Shown: piece by piece, positions 12,501-25,312 of the stretch | Position numbering within the stretch: position 1 is the first letter of the stretch | How the letters are laid out: each line of letters begins with the position of its first letter | From: Branchiostoma floridae | Lineage: Eukaryota > Chordata > Leptocardii > Amphioxiformes > Branchiostomatidae | NCBI RefSeq assembly: GCF_000003815.2 | Contig: NC_049989.1 | Coordinates: 3,591,580 to 3,655,579 of the forward strand | Length of the DNA stretch: 64,000 nucleotides | Direction: 5' to 3' | Notes under the pieces: generated by a model | What the model saw: only the letters and a program-made list of their open reading frames with translations | The model's database searches: none | What the model was told of the DNA's origin: nothing | Translations under genes and position numbers: made by a program

Positions 12501-15500
12501 AGTATCATAATGTAGTATGTCTATAGTCCGGCCAGTATGCTCAAAAACTATTGTTAGGTTAAGAATTGTACATTGCTGAAATGAGAAGGACATTCTGCAT
12601 TACTGTTAAATGTTTAACAAATCAGACAAATAGATGGTAGTAAATACATCAGTAATCTATTTCAATTTTGTTTTTTTAATACAATGTGTATTTTAAAAAT
12701 CTACGTTACTCAAATTGGTTCCCTATTTCATACTGTCCCCTTCTCCCACATTCTTATATACATGTAATTTCAATTGTCCCTAGAACACCTTGAGCCCTGT
12801 ACGATATGAACAATCATTGACAACTATGATAATACAAATACATACAAAAAATTTGTAAGGAGTGAGGAATAATTTCTTGACAGTCACAGTCATTATTTTT
12901 GCCACCAAATCAGACAGATTTTGATTAAGACCAAATGTGGGTTACTGCCCAGGGTCAGTTTCTTCTCAGCCAAGTGCATTAACTGTTACTTTGATACACA
13001 GGTGAAATGGTTTTAATCCAACTTTCTTGGAATTCTGCTATATAATTGTGTGTGTGATACTTCAATGCTTGAAAGTTTGTTTATTATTGATCAACAGAAC
13101 CCAAGCTGGCTGTCTGGCTTGGCAGGTAAAGGTGTGAAAGCTGTGAGCTCGCCCATTGTTCTCCTCAGGTAGACTAGTACCCTGCTGTCAGGCACTAAGT
13201 CAACAAATTACTTGGCCATATTGTTCCTCTATCCAAACAAAAAGATCACATTTCATGCTAGGAATGAACAAAAGTTGCAATTTGTCATCTTATTTTTTTC
13301 TTAAAAGCGCAACCATATGCAATGTTCTTATTTGTCGCAAAAGACATGCTGGGTAAGTAGACAAGTTGTACTTTAATCTTCAGGTGGTCCCATGGTTGTG
13401 CATATTACCACTTCCCTGTCAGGCTGCCATGAATATTTCACATATGCCATTTTTAGAAATATTTTGAACATATTAAAGAATATATGTGTTATAATCATAC
13501 TAGTGGGGCTGGGACCACCTGAACATTATAGAGTGCTCTTTGCTGAAAACATACATACCACATTTGTGTCAAAAATATGTTCTGGGGTGTTGCGCCGAGG
13601 GCCTAAAAGGTATAAAATCTAGCTGTGCTTATCATATTCATATCTTAATATCAGTGAGTCTTTCATGAAATCCATATGGTCTGAAAATATGCTATTGGTC
13701 TGTAACTCCACCTCCTGTTGAAAATTCTGAAAAATACCAGCCCAGTAACTTTCTACAGCACATCAAAGTTGGTGGATCAGTTAATTAGGCGGAAGGGTGA
13801 AAAGTGTCTTAACTCACTGAGAATTTGCCACTCAAATTAAAGGAAATAGCATTTCAGCTGGTCTACATTTTAAAATGTTCCTGGGAGAGCTCAGCATGCC
13901 CGGACCCCTGTGGACCGTCCCAATCAATAGGATTGACATTCCAGAGGACAGAAAAAAATTGGAGGCTGGCTAGAACCTTGCTGCAGGCATGGAAATATCA
14001 GAATACCAGAATGTTTGTGTTGATAAACAATAGACCAATCCCACAACTCCAACCTCTTCCATCAGAACCTAGAAAATAAAAACATACAAATGCAAACATT
14101 TAAGGCACAGTCACTTTCTCATTGGCACAACTGCTAATGCATTGAGATGGACAGCCAGGATTAGTCTTCTAATGCTAACAATTTCATACTTTATATTGAG
14201 CTGTAAAACAATAATTTTGGGGAAACTGGTGTCTTGCCCTCAATTATGGAAAACTTTTAAACTTTAGCAGTTTAATATGAATGATGTTTACATATTCACA
14301 GATCCAAGGATGAGGAGATAGAGCTTGTTGAGGAAGCAGAGTTCTACAAGGAGGCCCCAGAGGAGATTTCTAAACCTGTAAGGACTTTCTTTATCATAAA
14401 CCCATAATATTATGTGATAACTGTGGAGTACAGCAGAGTAGATTTCATCCATGTCGGAATGTGTGTTTTCAGTTTGGACTGCTTTTGAATTGATTCACTC
14501 TTTTTTCTGGAATACATAGAATGCTAAAGACTACATTTCATGTTGTATATACATGTACTATCACAAGTAGTGTTACAAGCAAACAGTTAGATAAACAAAA
14601 CATCTGGAGCTACGCTATCACTATAACTATTGTTTACATGCCTCTTCCCTCTCCTTTTTGATAAAACAAGACATAGTGTATACAAAGTCACATAGTTTTT
14701 CTGATGAATGTACACCAGGATGTGACCCAGCAGGACCCTCACCAGTTGACGCTGGCTCGGCTGGACTGGGAGCTGGAGCAGCGGAAGCGGCTGGCGGCAA
14801 AGTGTAAGGACTACGAGGACCAGAAGGAGGAGATCTCTCAGGAGATCCAGACTCGCCGGGACCAGCTGGACAGTCTGCTGCCCAGACTCAACACTGTGCT
14901 GGAGGTAACATTTGTTATAAACCCACTATGAAACACCATATTAAGACTTAAGTACTAGAGATCTCCCAGGAGATCCAGACTCACTATAAAACACCATATT
15001 AAGTACTAGAGATCTCCCAAGAGATCCAGACTCGCCGGGACCAGCTGGACAGTCTACTGCCCAGACTCAACACTGTGCTGGAGGTAACGTGTGTTATAAA
15101 CCCACTATGAAACACCATATTAAGTACTAGAGATCTCCCAAGAGATCCAGACTCGCCAGGACCAGCTGCACAGTCTACTGTCCAGACTCAACACTGTGCT
15201 AGAGGTAGTGTAATGTCAGGATAGAACTCTTTTATCAGGATGCATTTCCTTTTCTGTTGACATCATTTATTTTTGCAGACTTAATTTTGCAGTAGGAGTG
15301 GAAAGGAGGTTTTCATGGAGATTTAATTTCATTGTTGAAACAATTCTGACATAGAGTAGTGTTACGCTAAAAATGCAAAGTCGCAGTGTCATGTATGTGT
15401 GGAAGTTTCACTGCAAAATACAGACAAAACACAGAAATCAAACCACTGCAGACATTTCAAGATTTATAACTTAGATTATAACCTACAAATTCCATCTACA

Positions 15501-18500
15501 AAACTGGTGTGTTTGGTCACATGGTTTCACCAGAAATGTGTTAAACATTCAATGGGATATTTTTTTTTCACTCTCCCTGCAGTCTACCAAGCCCCTCCAG
15601 GAGGCGCTAAAGATGCCATTTGACGAGGTACGTCAGCAGCACAGGATGGCCCAGTTCCTACCCAGGCCTCTCTACGTGCTGTATGTCCAGTCTTCAGCCT
15701 ACCAACAAGCATGTGGTACGTCATTTTTCTAAAGACCATTGGTTTTCTTGATCATAACATCATGTTCTGTGCATGTCACATACAAGGGGACATTATAAAT
15801 GGGACTGCCAGCTAGCGGTCACGCGATCGTTGTACGATTTTAAGGCCATAGAATTTTTAAGCAGGCAGTGACAGAACCAGGCCTCTCTAAATGCTGTATG
15901 TCCAGTCGTCAGCCTACCAACAAGCATGTGGTACGTCACTTTCCTAAAGACCATTGGTTTTCTTGATCATAATATCAAGTTCTGCATGCATGTTACATAA
16001 ATTTTTTAGAAGAATGTTAACCTTTTATGTAAATGTTGGCAAAATTTAGCTGATTCTGCCAAGCTGTTCATTTTCAAATAAACCATCTAATAATATAAAT
16101 ACAACAACACATTGTAAATGGGACTGCCAGCAAACATTTTTGACAAATGCTTGTAAAGGATTTGCTAATACAGATTTATTGACCAAGTCTTAAACACTGA
16201 AATTGCATAAAAGCATTGTCATAATGTATACCTTATTGTATGATCATCATCATCATCATCCGGGCGTGCTGGTTGCACGGATGGCCATGACTCTCTTCCT
16301 CCATCTTATTGTATAAATTAAATGAATTAACCTAATATCTATTTTTCATATACAGATCCTGCTCTGACAGTGACCATAGAGGGAGATCTGGATGCAGCAA
16401 AGTCCTCCGGACCGTCCACCTCAGCTGCTCTGGATGTGGACAGTGACTCTGACGATGAGGAGGGGACCAAGGAGAAGTCTCGGCGCAGACGGACCATCAG
16501 TGTCGACCCGACCGACAGACGGGGCAAAGTGCTCCACAAACATCCCCTGCAAGTTAACATCACCATCAAGTGTAAAGGTGTGGGAAGCAGTCTTTCTGCA
16601 GACTTTGAGTGCAGTAGTGTTTAGTGGGCTTGTTGTCAGCAAGAGCAGTTTGGGATCAGAATGTTACTGGTTCTAATCCTGACCTATCTGTCTGTGTTCT
16701 GTTCTAAGCTGCAATTTTTATTCCACTGGAAATAGTTGAGATTCTTATTAAAAGATGTTCAAAGTCATTATTTAGGCATTTGGCAACACTGGTTGGGACT
16801 AGAAAAAAATGTTGTGTTTCCTGTTTCAGTCCTGAAAAAATTAGGGTCCACCGTTGATATGTAGGGATTATCTTTTCTTAAATCTTTCTTTTTAAAAATG
16901 GCTCCATTTTTCTGCACTGACCAATGCTTGATTCCACCTTAGTGAAAAGTGACAAGATATCATAAATATCAAAATCTCACTCATTGAAAAATCTTACTTG
17001 CCCGATCGGGCAAGTAGAATAGGACATGCACTTGCCAATCTGCACCTTTACCTGCCCTGGATAATTGGGCTAGTGGACTTGTCCAACCCTGCCTAGGGAC
17101 AGAGAGAGAGAGAGATGTGATAATGTATAACATTGATATCTCTGGTCCTCTCCTCAGACGGGCCCACCCTGGCCTAACCTTTTTGATCTAATGTTTGAGT
17201 GATGAAAATGTTTTAAAATCATTGTCCAAAATGTTCTCTCCTTTTCTGTTGAAGTAGAAAATTGCCAACCTTAATTTTCTCAGGACTGTAACTGTTACTG
17301 GAAATGCAAAATTGATTGTCTTAGGCCTTATGTTATAATCTATAAATCAATATCTCTGGTCCTCAGATGGGTCAACCCTGGCCCTGACCTTCCACTACCT
17401 GCTGACCCTGCAAGTGGTGACGGTCATTGTCCAGCTCCAGCCGGTGGCAGAGGCCATCACGTCTGCCGTTTCAGGAGGGTAGGTCATCAAACTCATCATA
17501 ATAATAGTTTATTGCAAATTCATGCCAAGGGCTGATTGCAGGTAACATGAAAGGGGACAAACATACAAATAGTGTAGAACAGTATAGAATATGTCTGCTC
17601 TAGTCTAAAAGCTAACTCTAAACTGTAACGTGTTGGTTTCGACTTCTTTTCCTCAGACGGTGGAATACGAAGGATCCCACCTTTTCTACAATGTGTGGGT
17701 TATGTGATGTTCTGAGGAGGGTAGTATATAATAAAATATGTCATTTACATATAGAATTTGAATGTCATTTTCAAAGTTCCGAGGGCAATCGTGATATAAC
17801 TCTCACAATATAGCCACATCAAGTGAAAATGTTTGGCCTTGGCTGTTGTAATAATACTATGATTATTAATAGTGTTTGTGATGTGTTGCAGGGATTTGCT
17901 CTCTCCATCTTCCTTACTTGGCTGTCTGTTTCCTGGTGACCATGGCAACACCACGCCCAATCCTGCTAACCAGTTTCTGCTGGAGAGGGCAAGGTAAAGA
18001 CTACAGTCTTTTTATCTTTATGGAAAGGAAACACAGTGTTTTGCTCTGTTTCTTTTGTTGCAAACAAATAAGGTCAATGACCTAGACCAGATGATTATGG
18101 CTGTCACCATGGTTACTTGTAAAGAAGTAGACATCCTCACAGAAAGTAGCAAGTGGCAGGACAGAGCTGGAAGGGCTGATCACTATGTATATGCATATGC
18201 ATGTGTTTGAGTGAGAATAAACAGAGCTGTAGCTCGTTAGGCTTGACCATGTGAAGGTAACCATTTTGTATTTGCTTGCGAATGCTACCTTCAAGTCTTA
18301 ATTTTAAAGTCTGCTTGTTTCATATAGGATGGAACAAGTCCACGCATACTTGAAATTTTGATTGTAGCTTTCTATTGAAACTTCAAAATCCTCAACTGAG
18401 TCATTCCAAGAAAAAGATAACATTATTGGGGTTTTTTTCCTAACAGGATTGAGGACTTTAATGAGTGTGTGAAGGAGGTTGGGAAGCCTTATGTGTGGGC

Positions 18501-21500
18501 CCAGCAGTTAGCAGGCCTGCAGTTCCTCAACACTGAGGAGGTAGGTCTTCATGACATTGTCATCATTATAACTTTAAGAGTAATCTGGTTAGATGAGTTG
18601 TCATAACTTTATACTTAAGAAGTTTTCATAACTTTATACTTAAGAACATTAACTATATTGAAGGCATACTTGAAAGTATTGTACTGTAAGCCAAAATGTG
18701 CATCTAGCACAAGTGATACTATAAGTTTTTTGTTTATTGGGACTTAATTTTGATGTACATGTACAACAAGAAGGGAGTTTTTCACAGTTTTCCTTTTACA
18801 CAATTTACCTTTGAAACAATCCGGTAGTATGTTTGTAGTACCATAGGATTACAGTGGAGAAAACACTGCAAAAAATGCAAAAATAAAACCAATGTGAATG
18901 TTTCACGATTTGCATAGCTTTGTGCCCCTGTAGCTATCTCTCCACTGAGCTTACATGTTGTTNNNNNNNNNNNNNNNNNNNNNNNNNNNNNNNNNNNNNN
19001 NNNNNNNNNNNNNNNNNNNNNNNNNNNNNNNNNNNNNNNNNNNNNNNNNNNNNNNNNNNNNNGGCTCTTTCCGACCGTAGCCCCTCAAGAGCCTGCATGT
19101 AACCGGCGCATCAAAGTGATATCAAAAAACGATTAGGGCAATTATCTAGGAGGTGCAAATTTCCTAACTCCCGTGGACGGGTAATAAATACACGCATCTC
19201 CAGTTGTAAAATGCTTGCAGCCAACATGCGAATTGCCTCTCACGGGGTTGTGAATTATTCCTATCGTGTGTGTTAATAGGGCAGATGATTGGCTAATCGT
19301 TTTTTTATATCACTTTGATGCGCCGTTTACATGCAGGCTCTTGGGGGCGGCAGTCAGAAAAGCCCAGCAATCAGCGACCAGTACAAATAGAAATGGCCAG
19401 CAAAAGTGTATTATGAGCCCAAAAAAGCCCCCAGAGAGCCTGCTATAGGCTAGGTAAACCTAACGCTTGATCTCACAAGTTCTCTGTGTTGGTATAGTAG
19501 ACTCGTACAATATATGACATGGTAGCTAACTTCTGACTCATCATAAGACTAGAAGTACTATTTCTGCTAAACACATTGTCACTGGGAATGATCCAGAACT
19601 TTTGACACATGATCATTTTGACTTTAAGAGTGTTTGTAAGGTCATGTGTTGAAAGTAGGGGGTCATTAAATCAATAGTGAGGAAGGTTGAAAACTTTGTT
19701 AAATGTTGGATAAATGTTACTTCATTCCTGTTCACTTTGTCTGCCTTAGATGTTTTAGTTTTACCACATTACAGAAAACTTATGTCCAGCGTCATATTTT
19801 GATGTTTGTCCACAGAGAGAGGCTCTGTCCCCGTGACCAGGGAATGTCAGCATCTCTTCCCAACCAAGATTCTCTCAAGGCTGGTGTCATGGAAATCTAT
19901 CACCCATGATGACTACATCGTGAGTAGAAAAATCTTGTATAAATGACTGTAATAAATATAAGTTTTACCTCTGTTGTGATGACTTGGGTTAAAATTGTCA
20001 CTGATCTTGAAACCAATCTTGGATGTCCATCACAATTAGCATTTCAACCAATGTGAGAGTGGGTGTATATCTCAGATATTTGTAGTTTTTAGTGGACGGG
20101 GATATAGAATCAGTCTACTGATACTAGTAAGTCACCATTTGGACTAGCCATTGTCTGACCAATTAACGGTTTCTAAAATCATATTTAGTCACTTGAGTAA
20201 CTGCTTCTTGGCATATCTTATTACCTGGATGTCTAACCTTCATCGACGTAGCCTTTGAAATGTTTCTGTCTTTTTGTTCTGTAGGTTCTCCCCTATTGCC
20301 AGCCTGTTGTGGAGTCAGGAATGGTTCACGACACGGACAACTTCTACGTTGCTGTGCTGCAGCGTGGGTCAGGTAGGAGCCAGAATGAATAGCTTATTGG
20401 TGGTAAAATGTATAAATGTACCTCGTTATTCAAAACAATACCTGAATGTGTTGGGTTAAAAGGTGCACTGGTTTGTGACCATCAGCATCTCTGAATAATC
20501 CACTGCTTCAGGGCCCAAAATACTGGGTGCATGTGCACTTTTGTGTACCCAAAATTGGAATGGTGCACCAACTTTTTAGACTCTGGGTGCACCCGTACAC
20601 TTAGATATTTGTGAGGGTTTATGTATGGAAATGTGTTATTGTACACTACCGTAATATACAGTTTCTTTTTGAGACTTCAGTGTCAGAAAAAATGATAAAA
20701 TCATTCTTATACATATATTACTTGTTTAAAGTTAGCCATAGAATTTCAGCTTCAAGTAAGGTTTATGACCAGGTTTTACAGAAATACTACTATTTATTTG
20801 GTGTACCCCAGCTTGACTGACTGTACCTCCTGTTCCCACAGCCACACTGACAGCAGCCATGTTGTTGAGCCCGGGCTACCTGACCTGTCCTCCCCTCTTC
20901 AGCCTCAATCTCAACATGGGTACAGATCACACAGCCAGCAATGATGAAAACATCAGGGTGAGACCTTTGACATCATACGAGAGTTTTTAAGCTGTCTTGC
21001 TTGTTTGCTGTGCCTTTGTCTGGCCTTGTCTTCATAGCATTGTGTCAACAAAGACTTTTAAAGTTAGTGCTATTGCCATTTCCACGGCAAATGCTCTGCT
21101 GAGCTTCACTCCCTTGTGCCATTGCTCCACACTTTTACCTCAGAGACACATTTTGCCACTTTCACCAAGCAAACGACCAAAGTTTTTTCTTCTTCTATAT
21201 TCCACATCTCTTAAGGAAGTTCCAAACTTAAAGTTTCTTTCCTAGATTTATATCGTGTTGAACATGACTGCTTCCCAAATATGTCTAAATTGTTTTGAAA
21301 AAAAGGGACCAGACATCTATTATCATATATTCAAGTTAGTGTAACCCAAAATATTTCAGTGGCTCAGAATGAGTCTTGTTTTGTGGTGAATCTAACAGAT
21401 TTCTTTTGTAGGCCATGGAGCATGAGGTCAATGTCCATTACAAAGAACTACTGGTCAAGGGGTCACATGACCAGCTGTTGACCAATCAGCTGCAGCGATT

Positions 21501-23679
21501 GCTGATGTGCTTGGACGTGTACCTGGAGACTCAGAGCAACAGTAGTGCCACGGAAGGACCCTCGGAGTTCGGACGGGAGAAGCTCTGCCCAAGAGTAGTT
21601 AGGTAAGTAATAATGCGCACAAAAGAAAAGTTTATATGCAGAAAAGAACTGAGTCAGCTTACAAATGCAACTCATGTGAAAGAGACTCATTCTTGTACAG
21701 GACTGTTTAGCCATACATGTAGCTGATAATGTAGAGGTGATGTGAATTAGGTTTTTACCATGGTCAATATTGAGAAAATGTTTACAGTTGGATGTGCTAA
21801 GGTTAGGTGTGACAGATCGATCAGTGTAATATAATCAGCTGCTGCTGTGGTATGTGCCTNNNNNNNNNNNNNNNNNNNNNNNNNNNNNNNNNNNNNNNNN
21901 NNNNNNNNNNNNNNNNNNNNNNNNNNNNNNNNNNNNNNNNNNNNNNNNNNNNNNNNNNNNNNNNNNNNNNNNNCAAGTCCTGCTAAAAACATAATATCGT
22001 AATGGAACACACCGCGGAATTGCACGGAGAATGGACGCGTGGTTGGAAGGGGGTGCACTATACCGGCCGAACGAAACACGGCACAATTAACTGCCGCTAT
22101 GTACCTTTATACATCCTCTGTTGTTCCTTTCTTTCCTGTTAGGCCACGTTGATTTGATTATATGGATGACATCCTCTGGGAACTCCAAAACTGATGCGAG
22201 CGAGCGAATAAAAAAAAAGTTTGGCCAAAAAAAAAAGTTGCCTTCAGTATGAAATCAAAGTGGCCAGGAAGGTTGAACATAGGACTAAACACACATAGTA
22301 TGGTATACCAACAGTTAGGTGGGTGTAGGGACCAGTACATCATACGGGTGCAAAACATTTTTTATTCTTCTTGGACCAATCCGAAAAAAAAAGACCTGAA
22401 AAAAAATCAGAGGAACAGGTTTCGCCAATTACAAAATGGACACACTATGTCGGCAGCCATTTGGGGTCTTACCGGGGGCCAAGAAGGCAACAAGAGCAAA
22501 GTCAAGTAGAGTTTATAGTCAATTGTACCAAGTACAGAGACAGTGAGTTAGTCTTTATTACATGGAGATGGGATTTTAAAATGCCAGTGGGAGTCCAATA
22601 ATCCACCAAACAGATTCCTTTGTAGCAAATTTGACCAATTACCATTGTTTTGAGTATTGCCAGTTCTCAAGTTTAAATTTCCACAGACAATAAGGTTCAG
22701 GTCCGGACCTGGAAATGATACTCTGGACCTGAATTTTCTGTACTGGTACCTCCCCCTACCAACAACATATTTCTTTTCTTTCTGTCCTTTCACATCTTAT
22801 TCTTTGACTTTAGATTTATTTTGGCATATTATGGCATTAGTTATCTGTTTTCTGATACTTTTTTTCAATTTACGGAATATTTGTGCTCATTTTACAGCTG
22901 CTTTGCACAATTTATTGTGTGGTCGAAAACGTTTTTTTTTTTGGAAACGGCCGAAAATTGGTGCGAGCGCGGATGTCATCCATATAATCAAATCAACATG
23001 GCCTTAGTAGTTGCACAAAACAAAAATCTGCATGAGCATACAAAAAGTCATGAGAAAATGGGCGTATACTGACAAGAATTTTCATTTAATTTTGGTCCGT
23101 CACAACCGCTATGACGTAAAACTTTACTGCTGGCGTAGCATTAAAAATGGCGGGAAAATGGCGGCGAACGTTCAATTTGACCCATTCAGCCGTAGATCCA
23201 GGCGATAATGCAACGGTTCCTCACACTTTTACACGAGTTGTAGGTCACCAAATTCAAGATTGCTGTTGAATCATGCTCGTCTTGTGCCGTGAGCACATGT
23301 GATTATTATCTACAAATCTGGCGATGAACGTGACAGTGTGTTTGTCCCACGACGAGCTCGCCTGCCCCAAAAATGACCTGAAAACTTTTGGCCTTGTCGT
23401 CTTCGAATGCATTGTTATCGATGCTTTGTAAATGATGTATTGGACACCTAGATGTCTGAAGTATGCATACCTCAGAAATAACTATTGTTGCATGTGTAGA
23501 TCTCTTTAAGTTCCACTATTTTTAATCGACCGGTATAAGGCTTATGACCGGTATTATGCCAATGCATGTTATTATACAGAGTTCTTAAATGTTGTGTGAT
23601 TTCTTTCTGTTTCAGGGGTCCCAGTCGATGTAAACCATTTGTGTTCAATAGTCAACATGGGTTCTTCACTCAACGTTGA
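9502..23679 (+). CDS. THOC5: THO complex subunit 5 (THOC5/FMIP); one internal exon missing at an assembly gap
   Basis: Nuclear subunit of the THO/TREX complex, which couples transcription to mRNA export. Exons seen: 9502-9618, 10223-10372, 10760-10827, 11633-11776, 14302-14377, 14719-14904, 15583-15715, 16356-16577, 17367-17478, 17892-17993, 18447-18540, 19816-19919, 20285-20372, 20842-20957, 21412-21602, 23616-23679. The translation follows vertebrate THOC5 throughout: the coiled-coil part with [20 protein letters not shown] and [20 protein letters not shown], the acidic/basic linker (DSDSDDEEG then KSRRRR), [31 protein letters not shown] and the end GPSRCKPF...GFFTQR. Visible exons give about 655 residues; the human protein has 683. 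The exon ending at 18540 is in phase 0 but the next one seen needs one base, so an exon of 3n+1 bases is missing. It should encode the roughly 40 residues before the VPVT segment. Several exon ends are locally duplicated in the introns. Confidence 0.96.
10019..10125. repeat. Short inverted-repeat element ('agcctgagtaccatcc' family)
   Basis: Ends are inverted copies: tagcctgagtaccatcc at the left, and taggatggtattaaatcaggcta at the right. Related sequence occurs at 7312-7360 and as a tighter hairpin at 49157-49246. It is a non-coding MITE-like repeat in THOC5 intron 1. Confidence 0.6.
10857..11065. repeat. Dispersed repeat with internal inverted copies
   Basis: Contains gtttgcggttttcatggtg followed by caccgcgaagtgcgcaaac and ccaccgcaaac, giving several complementary segments over about 200 bases. 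Similar but weaker sequence recurs at 15260-15440 and 18740-18900. It lies in a THOC5 intron, is non-coding, and its class is unknown. Confidence 0.4.
14829..15210 (+). repeat. Tandem duplication of the THOC5 exon 6 3' end with its splice donor
   Basis: The last about 75 coding bases of exon 6 (ending 14904) plus intron sequence are repeated downstream. A short partial copy lies near 14958-14999, a long copy around 15007-15118 and another around 15129-15210. The long copies keep the exon end gtgctggaggta, so copy 2 carries an intact donor (gtaacg). No good acceptor precedes the copies except a weak tactag. They are probably decoy donors or dead exon fragments. Confidence 0.85.
15663..15995 (+). 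repeat. Duplicated THOC5 exon 7 3' end and donor
   Basis: The end of exon 7 and about 55 intron bases (15663-15780) recur at about 15876-15995 with few differences, for example cctctctacgtgctg against cctctctaaatgctg. The donor atgtggtacgtca is kept in the second copy. Such a copy could compete as a donor only if an acceptor preceded it, and none is evident. Confidence 0.85.
16975..17095 (+). repeat. Dispersed 'cacttgccc' repeat, copy 2
   Basis: Holds the palindrome ttgcccgatcgggcaag and the ending gggctagtggacttgtcca, shared with 25006-25312 and, inverted, with 1304-1420. It lies in a THOC5 intron. Confidence 0.6.
18041..18293 (+). repeat. Dispersed about 250-bp repeat, copy A
   Basis: Shares ordered blocks (ttccaaacaa-like start, ggtcaatgacctagaccag, caccatggttac, agcaagtggcaggacag, gtgtttgagtgagaat, gaccatgtgaag, tttgcttgcgaatg) with copies at 50901-51135 and 58205-58520 and a truncated copy at 55065-55205. 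It is non-coding. No poly(A) tail or tRNA promoter is recognised, so I do not assign it to SINE or MITE. Confidence 0.7.
18963..19062. other. Assembly gap (100 N) inside THOC5
   Basis: Exactly 100 unknown bases, the usual placeholder for a gap of unknown size. The missing THOC5 exon falls between 18541 and 19815, so it most likely lies in this gap. Confidence 0.9.
19077..19350. mobile_element. Foldback element next to the gap
   Basis: The left arm around 19080-19135 (agagcctgcatgtaaccgg, gcgcatcaaagtgatatc, aaaacgattag) has an inverted copy around 19295-19346 (ctaatcgtttttt, atatcactttgatgcgcc, acatgcaggctct). The spacer of about 160 bases has no open frame. The outer left end may be lost in the adjacent gap. 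Confidence 0.75.
21860..21973. other. Assembly gap (114 N) in the last THOC5 intron
   Basis: Unknown bases between THOC5 exons ending at 21602 and starting at 23616. The phases of those exons close exactly, so no THOC5 coding sequence needs to be missing here. Confidence 0.9.
22141..23004. mobile_element. Non-autonomous DNA transposon (about 0.86 kb), family T1
   Basis: Terminal inverted repeats: aggccacgttgatttgatta at the left and its near-reverse complement ending caaatcaacatggcct at the right. The match continues inward as atatggatgacatcc / ggatgtcatccatat. A shorter relative with the same subterminal sequences is at 33438-33834, and a lone right end is at 26788-26822. The interior has short open frames with no protein family signal. 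It is inserted in the last THOC5 intron. Confidence 0.8.
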
Positions 23680-24487
23680 ACAACACAAGCTCGATCAAAT
23701 GTGCTCCTCATTATGCCAAGCAAATAAGCACTTTGAAGAAAGACCATTCAAATCAGAGGGATATTGTTACTTCATAGGACCATTTGTGCTTGTATTTTGA
23801 TCATTACTGTATCATTCATTTATTGGTTAATGAAACGAATTTCAGTTGTTTTGGTCTTCTCAATTCTAAGTAACTTCTTGATCTATTTTACAAGTGATGG
23901 TTGTAATGTCTTGGTATTTTTTGTAGTTGTTATTACAATGCTTTACTATGCTTGCACTGTTTAAAAACTTACTATATGATAGTGCAGGTTTAAGTCCTTT
24001 TGACAAGTTTTGTAGTCGGAATGCAAAATTATTTCATCATATTACTCAAAATAATCAGAATAGAGTGATACTCTTCCTGTAACTCTTGTGACTCACCATT
24101 AAACCACACTTATTTAAACTGCTATAGTAGGACTCAGTGTTTTTGCTTAATTTTGCTGCTGTTTAAAGAGTAAGTAGTTTTTATTTTGCAGTGTGCCATG
24201 TCTGTTATGCCACATGGCAGTCATGCCACAACTCAGAGCAGTTTCTTACCTATGGTTCTATTCTGCTCAAGGGAAGTTGGTCAAGGCACTCGTTATTGTA
24301 TGTACATTGTACAAATGTACATGCACCAACCTACTATCAAATAGTTCAGGGTTTGATATTGACTTCTAACAACATTTAAGGTCACACCGCAGAAAGTTAT
24401 GTTTCCACATTGGGTCAGGCAGCTGAAGAAGACACTTCCGAAGAGTCCAAATTTTAGTCGAACAGTTTATCTTTTCATGATCCATGG

Positions 24488-24600
24488 TAGTCTGTGTAAC
24501 AGACCGCTGTCCAGGGCTGTAACTGGCCCTTCAGGGGCCGGCGAATGTTTGAATTCTAGGGCGCCGGCAGATGTTTGGCGGGCTGCTATAAGCGAGATTT
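24488..24600 (+). repeat. Dispersed repeat, two copies (also 26250-26335)
   Basis: Both copies read tagtctgtgtaac..., then gctgtccagggctgtaac, gccggcg, gatgtt, and end in ggg(c/t)tg(c/t)tataa. In the second copy the end abuts the LINE fragment. Non-coding; class unknown. Confidence 0.6.
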
Positions 24601-25005
24601 AATCATGCTAGATCCATGGGGCCTAACTTGTTTGGACACACCATGACACAGAACACCAGTTCCCTTTGGGAATTTTTTAATGTAGCATTTCTGGCATAAC
24701 TTGGAATGTCCCTCCAAATAGTACAAACATGAACTGGCAGAACTTAAGTTTGTAGTCCAGATATCTAATGTACACGTGAGTTTACTTCTCATATAAGGAA
24801 CAGCAAAGATGGTATACATAACTTTTAACTTTCCAGTCAAACTATTTTTTCTTCTTCCATAGTTGTACATTTCTAGTAGTTTTCTTATGCAGTTACCCCC
24901 TGGTTGATGCTATCCGAATATGGTTACACTGTACCATGTTTATTCAATCTGTTCAAGGCCTGTGATATAGGATAGGTAAAGCTCATGTTTCCCAGACGTA
25001 ACAGG

Positions 25006-25312
25006 GTTGGACAAGTTTTCTAAAATTCACTTCTCCTATCGGGCAAGTACCTGAAAAATGTACTAGCCCGAACCAACTTTTCACTCGCCCAAAATTTGAA
25101 TAACATTTTCTTATGTATTTTCACTTTCAGCAATGGAATTCTTTTATTATTGGTGATTTGGCTCTATTTTTCTGTGTTTACCAATGCATCATCAAAATCT
25201 CATTCCTGGAAAAATCTTGCCCGATCGGGCAAGTGGGGTTAAGGCATGCACTTGCCCGATCAGCACTTTCACTTGCCCGGGACGATAGGGCTAGTTGACT
25301 TGTCCAGCCCTG
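25006..25312 (+). repeat. Dispersed 'cacttgccc' repeat, copy 3 (longest)
   Basis: Starts gggttggacaag and ends gacttgtccagccctg, so the outer ends are inverted relative to each other. Inside are ttgcccgatcgggcaag and several cacttgccc units. This copy suggests a foldback element about 300 bases long whose other copies here are partial. Confidence 0.65.

Noticed and set aside
22657-23072. Open frames of 80-116 codons inside the transposon at 22141-23004
   Set aside because: Low-complexity, hydrophobic, no family signal, and they cross the element's right end.
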